DNA from: Deltaproteobacteria bacterium
Lineage (GTDB): Bacteria; Desulfobacterota; DSM-4660; Desulfatiglandales; HGW-15
Length of the DNA: 64,000 bases
Direction of reading: 5' to 3'
Assembly: GCA_016931115.1 (NCBI GenBank)
Contig: JAFGFM010000038.1
Coordinates: 21,800 to 85,799 of the forward strand
The translations under genes and the position numbers were made by a program. Numbering within the stretch: the stretch's first letter is position 1; every line of letters starts with the position of its first letter. Below the pieces are notes generated by a model, which saw only the letters and a list, made by a program, of their open reading frames with translations, was not told the DNA's origin and ran no database searches. Shown here piece by piece: positions 56,534 to 64,000 of this stretch.

Positions 56534-59455
56534 ATGAACGATTTTATCCAAAGAGTCTGGAGTGTGCTAAAGGTTAATAGGGCGGCTTTACTGGTCTGTC
56601 TGGTTTTCCTAGCCGTACCCTCGATCGGTCTGGCCTACGATATATACCCTATTACCGATTCAACCACCAACAACGCCAACATCGATGTGGCTGTGGATGA
56701 GGGCGGCCTCCCCCATGCTGTGTATGACCGTGGCGGCAGCGTCTACTACAAAAAGGGGATTGGCACGGAGGAACTGGTGGGGGTGGGAACAAATCCGGCC
56801 ATCGCGGTCGGCCCTGACGGTGTGCCCCAGATAGTCTATATGTCGGGAAGTGGCCAGTTCTATGTAACCAGGGACGGAGGGGCCTGGCAGACGGCGATCC
56901 AAATCTCGACCTACAACCGCGAGATAGACATTGATGTGGACAGCAGCAACCACGCTCATATCGCCTATGTAGCCCAGATCGACACTTCGTACCCCAGCGA
57001 AACCAGTGCAGGAGTAGACATCGGCTACATTAATAATATCGACGGCACGGAATCCGAGCCATTTTCCTTGCCGATCGTGGTGTATCGGGGTATATATGAA
57101 AATCTTGGCGGATCCAGTTATCAAGGGTACTACTATGACTTTCCCAGAATTAAAATTGATGGTGCGGGAAACTATCATATCATAGCTACTCACCAGTACT
57201 ATTATAGATCGAGCTATACTGACCGCTATTACTACGTCGTGTACAAAACAAATGCCGGCGGCGGTTTTTCTTCCAGCAACAGCGACAGATCCGCTGCCGC
57301 AGCTTTGACCATCAACACCTTGACCCTGGCCCCGGACGATAGCCCGAGGGTGGCCTACACCCAGAACAGCGTGGCCTATTACGCCAGCCCCTCTCCCACG
57401 TGGTCGGAGACCGCCCTGACCGGCGCCTCCATCCCATCGCTGACTTCCAACGCAACTTCCGTTGGCCTGGTATACGTGGCCGAGGGTTCCGTGTACCTGG
57501 ATCAGGACACCGGTTCGGGGTTCATCACCCCGCAGTTGATCGCCGCCGGATCGGCCCCGGCCCTAGGCCTTGCCCCGGACAGCCCTTTTGTCTACTATCT
57601 GGCCTCGGACGGTGTGAACAGCGAGGTCTTACTGCAAACCGATTTCAGTTTTGTGGCACCGCCCACGGTGACCGTGCAACCGGAAAATCTGACCGTGACC
57701 TACGGTGAGGACGCCGTGTTCACCACAGGGGCGGATGGCCTGCCCGAGCCCACGGTGCAATGGCAGGGCAGCATTGACGATGGAGCCACCTTTTCCGACC
57801 TGGACGACGCCACCGCAACCACCCTCACTTTGACCGCGGTGTCGATGGAGGACAGCGGCCTAATGGTTCGCGCTGTGTTTACCAATGACCAGGGCTCCGC
57901 CACCTCAGACAGCGCCCTCCTCACTGTGGAACCGAAAACCCTGACCCCGTCCGTGACGGTCGCCGACAAAACCTATGACGGCACCACATCGGCCACCATC
58001 GAGTCGCGGGAACTCACCGGGATCATCAACGAAGACGATGTCAGCCTTGTCGACGGCGTGGCCACGTTCAGCGACAAGGACACCGGCACCGGTAAAACGG
58101 TGACCATCACAGGGCTTTCTTTGAGCGGATCGGATGCAGCAAAGTATCAGCTGTCCGTCGACGAGGTAGCATCTACAGCCGATATCACATCGGCAGAGCT
58201 GACCCCGTCGGTCAGCGTGGCAGATAAAACCTATGACGGTACAACTGGTGCTGCGATCGTAGACCGGAGCCTCGCGGGAGTCATCGGCGATGAAGATGTC
58301 AGCCTGGTTAGTGGTACCGCCGTCTTTCTCAACCCAAACGCAGGTGTGGAAAAATCGGTGACAGTCATTGGTCTTGCCCTGGAAGGGACCGACGACGGCA
58401 ATTATACTCTAGCATCAACGAGCGTCATCGCCCATGCGGCCATAAACCCCCGCCCCATCACGGTCACTGCAGCCGCCGAGACCAAAACCTATGACGGCAC
58501 CAACACCGCGACAGGAACCCCAACCATCACCGCGGGCATTCTGGTCAACGGCGATACCGGTACCTGGGCACAATCATTCGACACCAGGCATGCAGGTACC
58601 GGCAAGACTCTAACCCCGACAGGCGAAGTGAACGACGGCAACAGCGGTGACAACTACGCAGTCACCTTCGCACCGGTGGCAACCGGAACGATCACCCCCC
58701 TGCCAATGACGGTCTCGGCCGTGACCGACAACAAGGTCTATGACGGCACAACTGCGTCAAACCTGACGCCCCAGGTCGAACCTGCCCCGGTCAGCGGCGA
58801 CACCGCCGAGTTCCAGCAGGCCTTTGAAACGCCGGATGCGGGAACCGGGAAGACCATTGTCCCGTCCGGTGCGGTCAACGACGGCAATAGCGGAAACAAC
58901 TATAATGTCAATTTTATAACCGTCAACAACGGTGCCATTTCCCAGGCCGAAGCCACAGTGACGCTCTCCGGCCTCAGTCACATCTACGACGGTACGGCCA
59001 AGGCCGCCATCGCCACCACCGAGCCGACCGGACTCGGCGTGGTCATCACCTACAACGGCGTGACCGACGCTCCGACAGCTGTCGGCAGCTATTCAGTCGT
59101 CGCCGTCATCGAAGACACCAACTACCAGGAGGGCACTGACAGCGGCACCCTGGTGATCGCCAAAGCAACGCCGACGATCACCTGGCCCAACCCGGCGGAC
59201 ATCGTCTCAGGCACCCCCCTGGGCGAGGCACAGCTCAACGCCACGGCCAACGTACCAGGCACCTTTATCTGCACCCCGGAGGCCGGCACCCTGCTCGACA
59301 TCGGCACTAACCAGATGTTGAGCGTCAGCTTCACCCCGGACGACTCCACAAACTACACCGAGGCTAATGCGCAGGTTACCATCAATGTCACTGAGGATTT
59401 CTACTGGCCCATGTTCATGCCGGCCATCCTGAAAGGACAAAACGTGACCCAGTGA
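56534..59455 (+). CDS. Large exported protein with Ig-like domain and MBG/YDG repeats
   Basis: Repeated 'VADKTYDGTTSATI', 'VADKTYDGTTGAAI', 'ETKTYDGTNTATG', 'DNKVYDGTTASNL', 'LSHIYDGTAKAAI'; signal-peptide-like N-terminus. Confidence 0.88.
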   Translation: MNDFIQRVWSVLKVNRAALLVCLVFLAVPSIGLAYDIYPITDSTTNNANIDVAVDEGGLPHAVYDRGGSVYYKKGIGTEELVGVGTNPAIAVGPDGVPQIVYMSGSGQFYVTRDGGAWQTAIQISTYNREIDIDVDSSNHAHIAYVAQIDTSYPSETSAGVDIGYINNIDGTESEPFSLPIVVYRGIYENLGGSSYQGYYYDFPRIKIDGAGNYHIIATHQYYYRSSYTDRYYYVVYKTNAGGGFSSSNSDRSAAAALTINTLTLAPDDSPRVAYTQNSVAYYASPSPTWSETALTGASIPSLTSNATSVGLVYVAEGSVYLDQDTGSGFITPQLIAAGSAPALGLAPDSPFVYYLASDGVNSEVLLQTDFSFVAPPTVTVQPENLTVTYGEDAVFTTGADGLPEPTVQWQGSIDDGATFSDLDDATATTLTLTAVSMEDSGLMVRAVFTNDQGSATSDSALLTVEPKTLTPSVTVADKTYDGTTSATIESRELTGIINEDDVSLVDGVATFSDKDTGTGKTVTITGLSLSGSDAAKYQLSVDEVASTADITSAELTPSVSVADKTYDGTTGAAIVDRSLAGVIGDEDVSLVSGTAVFLNPNAGVEKSVTVIGLALEGTDDGNYTLASTSVIAHAAINPRPITVTAAAETKTYDGTNTATGTPTITAGILVNGDTGTWAQSFDTRHAGTGKTLTPTGEVNDGNSGDNYAVTFAPVATGTITPLPMTVSAVTDNKVYDGTTASNLTPQVEPAPVSGDTAEFQQAFETPDAGTGKTIVPSGAVNDGNSGNNYNVNFITVNNGAISQAEATVTLSGLSHIYDGTAKAAIATTEPTGLGVVITYNGVTDAPTAVGSYSVVAVIEDTNYQEGTDSGTLVIAKATPTITWPNPADIVSGTPLGEAQLNATANVPGTFICTPEAGTLLDIGTNQMLSVSFTPDDSTNYTEANAQVTINVTEDFYWPMFMPAILKGQNVTQ

Positions 59456-59590
59456 TCCCCAGCATTGAACAGGGTTATCCGATCCGGTCAGAGAGGTGTG
59501 CGGGCCTGCCCGCCACCCTGACCTGGATCACCCGAGGTACCCAATCATCCCCATACAATGGCCGATACGGACAATCCACATTACTTTGAA

Positions 59591-60214
59591 TTATTTTCGG
59601 TAGCTACAGTAACAGAGAAAATTCTGCTTCCAAGCAAAATAGGGATACAACTTCTGTTTTACGAGATCCATTTGATAAAAGAGAAGTGGACTGGTGCGAA
59701 AAAAAACACAGAAATTAAAACTTTGCCCCTTTTTGCAGGGGTGAAAAAATTTTTGCCCCTGCATCTTTCCTATAAGGTAGGAGAGGCCATTTGAGTGCAT
59801 GTCAAGGTATGGGTGGTCTATCTGGAATATGTCCCCGGGCAAATACCCTATATCCTTGTTGCTTAATGGTACAACAGGCCTGGCCAGAAACATCTGCCTG
59901 TAATAGCGGTGGTTTTCAAGCCCTGCGGCCAGGGCAAGAAGTGTCTTCCCAGTGCCCGCCTTCCCTGAAATGGTAACAAGCTTGATATCCCGGTTTAACA
60001 GGGCTTCAAGGGCAAAGATCTGTTCTGCATTCCTTGGTGTAATACCATACACAGTGTGCTTGTCAACACGACGAATCTTATTGGTGGTACTGTCATACAC
60101 GCCAAGGGCAGACTTTCTACCGTTCTTTAAAATAAGAAACTGATTGGGTAAAAGGGCTGCTGATAGATTCAATATGGTATCCACCGGTTTCAAGGCAATA
60201 GAACCATTAAGCAT
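59591..60214 (-). pseudogene. Truncated PhoH-type ATPase (fragment of a PIN-PhoH/YlaK-like protein)
   Basis: 'LLPNQFLILKNGRKSALGVYDSTTNKIRRV...GITPRNAEQIFALEALLNRDIKLVTISGKAGTGKTLLALAAGLE...FLARPVVPLSNKDIGYLPGD', then sequence encoded by a palindromic repeat; PIN domain and C-terminal half absent. Confidence 0.8.
59735..59791. repeat. Composite palindromic repeat, copy C
   Basis: 'GCAGGGGTGAAAAAATTTTTGCCCCTGC' plus 'atctttcctataaggtaggagaggccatt'. Confidence 0.85.
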
Positions 60215-60326
60215 TATTTTTTATAGATGTCTGTTGGAATAACCCTTACTGGTTGCATTTTGTGTCATAAAAATGTGGCATATACAATAAGTTGAGAAAT
60301 ATCATTAGTAAATGATATCCGATTGG

Positions 60327-62600
60327 TTATGCCCCGATTCTTGCACCGGGGTTACCGTTTTTCACAGTAAGATCATTTGCCAGTTTTATAGTAATTTTAT
60401 TTGCATAACCGAGTCTTGTTGCCAGCACGCTGAAGAGATGTTTTGAGACCTCTGGATATTTCTCAATAATCTCCAGGAGTTTATCACCTGGAAAACGTTT
60501 TACCACTGATCTCCCCTTTGAAATAATGGAGGCAGACCTGAGTTCACCTGATATTGCAGCCATCTCCCCGAAATACTCACCGGGTTCAGTGATCTCTGCA
60601 ATCTTTTTACCCTGTTTTGATACTATTAATGAGCCCTGGACGAGCTTGAAAAAGTCTTTATCCTTGTTGCCTTCATGGATAATAATATCCCCATCCTCAT
60701 AACTTTCTATATCAGGATTAATAAGGTAGGCAGGCAGCGCCTCCTTGGTGATTACTGTATTCTTTAAAACCTCAATTACAGAGGTCCTTCCTTCCCGTAT
60801 CTTCTCAAGACCTGACTCCCTTAATGTCTTCATCCCCTCCTGGCAGGCTATCTTTCTCAGCTGGTCTTCAGGGACGTTGGCATTTATGGCCTTTGAGACC
60901 TCGTCTGTGACCTCCATAAGTTCATAGAGACCAACCCTTCCTTTATACCCGGCATTACATTCCGGGCACCCTTTTGGGCCGTATATCTGGAGGGTAGGTA
61001 TCTCCTCCTTTGAGAAACCCATTTTTTCAAGCTCTTCAGGATCATAATGCGTCTCAAGGGTTTTACATTTCGGGCAGAGTTTTCTAACCAGCCGCTGTGA
61101 GAGGACCATTGTAACAGCGGATGCCAGCATATAGGGCGGGATGCCAATATCCCTTAAACGCCCGATTGTTGAAGGACAGTCGTTGGTATGAAGGGTACTG
61201 AAAACAAGGTGGCCGGTCATAGCGGCCTTTATGGCTATCTCTGCTGTCTCCATATCCCTTATTTCACCGACCATGATTATTTCAGGGTCCTGGCGAAGGA
61301 ATGCCTTTAATGCCGCGGCAAAGGTCATTCCCACTTCATTTCTTACATTAACCTGATTAATGCCTTTAAAGTTGAACTCTACCGGGTCTTCTGCGGTAAG
61401 GATCTTTGTGTCTTCTGTATTCAATGCATTAAGAACAGAATAGAGTGTGGTGGTTTTACCGGACCCTGTCGGCCCTGTTACAAGGAGAAGGCCATAAGGC
61501 CTGTCAATACACCGTTTAAGCGCCTCAAATGTATCAGATTCAAAACCCAGTTTTGTGAGGTCAACATTAAGGGCACCCTTATCGAGGATACGCATTACAA
61601 CACTTTCACCAAAAAGGCATGGGAGTGTTGAAACACGAAAATCCACCGCAGAATGTTTTCCCATGCGCATCTTGATCCTGCCGTCCTGGGGTACCCTTCT
61701 TTCAGAGATATCAAGCCCTGCAAGGATCTTTATCCTGGATATAAGGCCGTTTTTAATGGTTAAAGGGAGGTTCATGGATTTATAGAGTGACCCGTCCAGC
61801 CTGTACCTGACCTGGAGCGCCTTTTCAAAGGGCTCAATATGGATATCACTTACGCCATCGGTAACAGCCTTTACAAGTATACCGTTTACCAGCTTTATAA
61901 TGGGGGCATCACCTGCAGAGAACTCATCCTGTATCTGGTCATCCATGGGGCCTTCAAGCTCCATATCGCCCACAGCCTCTGAAACCAGTGAACCAAAGTC
62001 ATCTACCCTGGTAATGGGGAGGTCACCATCATCCCTTTCTTCGACCTTTGCGAAAAAACTTTTATACTCCTCATCGCTGATATTATAGAATTTTTTATAG
62101 GCCTCTATTATCGCCTTTTCAGATGCCACATGAACCTTTACCCCCATCCTGACCTCGGTCTGGATCGCCTCTACCGCGGCGGTGTCAGTCGGTTCGGTCA
62201 TGGCAATATCAAGGGTGCGCTCTCTTTTTGCCATGGGAAAGGCCATGTTCTGTTTGGCGGTCTCATAGCTTAATAGTCTTAAGACATCCGGGCTGGGATT
62301 AAAATCACTGCTTGCTGCAGAGGGGTAATTATGGATACGGCTCAATACATTGACGATTGTCTCTTCTTCTATATAACCAAGCCTGAGCAGGATGCTCCCA
62401 AGGCGGCTTTTGCTTTTTTTCTGGACATTCAGGGCCTCCTGAAGCTGGCTGCTGGTGATATGACCTTCTTTGCAGAGGATCTCGCCGATCCTTGCCTTGC
62501 CTGCGCCTGACTGGTCTTTTATTGTAGCCTTGAGACTCAACTTATTCTGAGGCTGTACCGGTTTTAAATGGGATGGTTTATTTACTTGAGGAATTGCCAT
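60327..62600 (-). CDS. GspE/PilB-type secretion/pilus ATPase with C-terminal cyclic-nucleotide-binding-like domain
   Basis: Walker A 'GPTGSGKTTTLYSVL', 'EDPVEFNFKGINQVNV', 'LRQDPEIIMVGEIRDMETAEIAIKAAMTGHLVFSTLHTND', zinc 'CPKC...CPEC'; C-terminal 'GDIIIHEGNKDKDFFKLVQGSLIV...PGEYFGEMAAISGELRSASIIS'. Confidence 0.93.
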   Translation of the reverse strand: MAIPQVNKPSHLKPVQPQNKLSLKATIKDQSGAGKARIGEILCKEGHITSSQLQEALNVQKKSKSRLGSILLRLGYIEEETIVNVLSRIHNYPSAASSDFNPSPDVLRLLSYETAKQNMAFPMAKRERTLDIAMTEPTDTAAVEAIQTEVRMGVKVHVASEKAIIEAYKKFYNISDEEYKSFFAKVEERDDGDLPITRVDDFGSLVSEAVGDMELEGPMDDQIQDEFSAGDAPIIKLVNGILVKAVTDGVSDIHIEPFEKALQVRYRLDGSLYKSMNLPLTIKNGLISRIKILAGLDISERRVPQDGRIKMRMGKHSAVDFRVSTLPCLFGESVVMRILDKGALNVDLTKLGFESDTFEALKRCIDRPYGLLLVTGPTGSGKTTTLYSVLNALNTEDTKILTAEDPVEFNFKGINQVNVRNEVGMTFAAALKAFLRQDPEIIMVGEIRDMETAEIAIKAAMTGHLVFSTLHTNDCPSTIGRLRDIGIPPYMLASAVTMVLSQRLVRKLCPKCKTLETHYDPEELEKMGFSKEEIPTLQIYGPKGCPECNAGYKGRVGLYELMEVTDEVSKAINANVPEDQLRKIACQEGMKTLRESGLEKIREGRTSVIEVLKNTVITKEALPAYLINPDIESYEDGDIIIHEGNKDKDFFKLVQGSLIVSKQGKKIAEITEPGEYFGEMAAISGELRSASIISKGRSVVKRFPGDKLLEIIEKYPEVSKHLFSVLATRLGYANKITIKLANDLTVKNGNPGARIGA

Positions 62601-62819
62601 TTTGCCTTGTCTGGTTAAAACCTTTCCTTTATTCCTGCCTTTTTGCAGGCATAATAAAAAGTAAAATAAAAATTAATATCAAATAGTTAGCATCATTTTT
62701 TTGAGCAAGGGAGATATAATAAACTCATACAAGTACAATACTCAAACCTTATATCGGTAGACTCTGTAAAAATCTTGAGATGAAAGATCATCATCTCTCA
62801 AATAAAGTTAACTGCATGA

Positions 62820-63809
62820 TTATAAAACTAAAATATCGGGTTTAATTAATTCTGCAAGGGCAATGACTTTGCCTGAAAACATGCTTAACAGGGCATCATT
62901 TTTTATCAAGTCAATTTTCATGTAAAGGACACATATATGGATATGGGGAGCTTTCTTATCTGCGCAATACCGGTCCTCATAACCGGCAAAGAGATCAGTA
63001 ATATCTGAGGGGTTATCCCCTGGTTTCAATGATGAAAAGATAGCCCTTATCTTATCCAGGGTATCAGACTTATCCTTTTGCACCTGTATAAGAGGAATTT
63101 TACATGAAGTAATTACTGGCAACTGCAACCCCTTATCCATGCACAGGTTTTTATATTCGTCGCAAAGGAAGGTGAAAACAGAGCGGTTCAGAACAAGGAA
63201 CAGCTCCCCCTCGTTTGTGTATTCCCCAAAAAGAGCATGCCATGCCCTTAAGAGCTGCCTGAGATTTCCTTCATTTATAAAGGCCTCTGCATCCATACCC
63301 GCAAGGGTCTCAAGCGGGTAGATATCGTTATCGCCAAGGTCTGCATTATTTAAAAGGGGTGACTGCCTTTTTCTGAGGGCCTCAATCATCCGCTCTGCCT
63401 CATTTCTCTCTTTTTTAAACCTGTCCGCCAGGTGCAGGAGCATATGCCATCTGATTATCTGCTCCTTTTCATTGGTCGTCCCTGTGGAAGATTTGCCCAT
63501 GAGGGCAGCCTTTATATTTTTAATGGATTCATCGGATAAAGGGGCTGAGTTGGCTCTCTTAATGATCTCATTACGACTTTTTTCCCCCAGCTCCCGTGCG
63601 AGGCTGTAGTATTCATCCAGCATGCTATTTATATCCAAACCTGGTTTTAACCATTCAGGGGGGTATGAAAAGATTATTTCACCATCATCCTTATAATCAG
63701 GGCGATGAGCCCCCCATGGGAGATATACCCGGAGAGGTGAGAAACAACGCATTATTTCTCCTGGGATGGCAAGGTCGGAAGAGGTAAAGGATAATAGGTG
63801 TGTTTTCAT
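62820..63809 (-). CDS. Hypothetical protein
   Basis: 329-aa ORF in intergenic space; no recognised domain. Confidence 0.65.
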   Translation of the reverse strand: MKTHLLSFTSSDLAIPGEIMRCFSPLRVYLPWGAHRPDYKDDGEIIFSYPPEWLKPGLDINSMLDEYYSLARELGEKSRNEIIKRANSAPLSDESIKNIKAALMGKSSTGTTNEKEQIIRWHMLLHLADRFKKERNEAERMIEALRKRQSPLLNNADLGDNDIYPLETLAGMDAEAFINEGNLRQLLRAWHALFGEYTNEGELFLVLNRSVFTFLCDEYKNLCMDKGLQLPVITSCKIPLIQVQKDKSDTLDKIRAIFSSLKPGDNPSDITDLFAGYEDRYCADKKAPHIHICVLYMKIDLIKNDALLSMFSGKVIALAELIKPDILVL

Positions 63810-63917
63810 TTGAACCGGGTTAATAATTTTAATTTAAATTTTTGTTTACCTGGCTTCATGAGTACCAGAACAGGGTATGCTATTTCAATTAAAAAAAGAT
63901 AAGAGAGATATTGACCA

Positions 63918-64000
63918 ATGCATAGAAATCCTATAAAAAGCCCCCCCATGACTAAAGAGAAACTTATAGAAATCCTTAAAGGGATATTAAATACAGATAT
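63918..64000 (+). CDS. 5' end of an unidentified ORF cut by the window edge
   Basis: Open frame ATG 63918 (or 63951): 'MHRNPIKSPPMTKEKLIEILKGILNTD...'. Confidence 0.4.
   Translation, partial: MHRNPIKSPPMTKEKLIEILKGILNTD

Noticed and set aside
1-64000. tRNA, rRNA, CRISPR arrays, IS elements and prophage genes
   Set aside because: None could be recognised by eye; tRNAscan or Infernal would be needed to exclude small RNAs.

Overview
A gene-dense 64 kb bacterial chromosomal window. Gene content (DUF169, FmdE, an AccA-AccD-type fusion, GspE/PilB-like ATPase) suggests a Desulfobacterota-like organism, but that is inference only. Most of it is housekeeping: rlmN, hisI, hisG, an aminotransferase, engB/ysxC, a motB-motA stator pair, a TtcA-like protein, a YggS-like protein, an HDAC-like deacetylase, an AsmA-like protein, an RND efflux operon, nfo, and an alpha-2-macroglobulin/pbpC pair. 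The left end carries three intact-looking toxin-antitoxin modules within 2.6 kb (HicAB, HepT/MntA, Phd/VapC). A second HicAB sits near 51.5 kb. An orphan RHH antitoxin near 38 kb is followed by what reads as the decayed first codons of its PIN toxin. The most interesting accessory region is 24.3-30.7 kb. It encodes an exported protein made of two copies of an uncommon domain, a Tat-exported DUF169 protein, a structured intergenic RNA-like element, a TonB-dependent receptor, and an exported fusion of a nucleoside-hydrolase domain with an FmdE-like domain. I propose this as a candidate uncharacterised uptake/processing system. At 52.7-59.8 kb two large exported repeat proteins (RCC1/TSP3 and MBG/YDG) are punctuated by same-orientation palindromic repeats that share a tail, and the last repeat abuts a truncated PhoH gene. 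All calls come from reading the supplied sequence and ORF translations; no searches were run.
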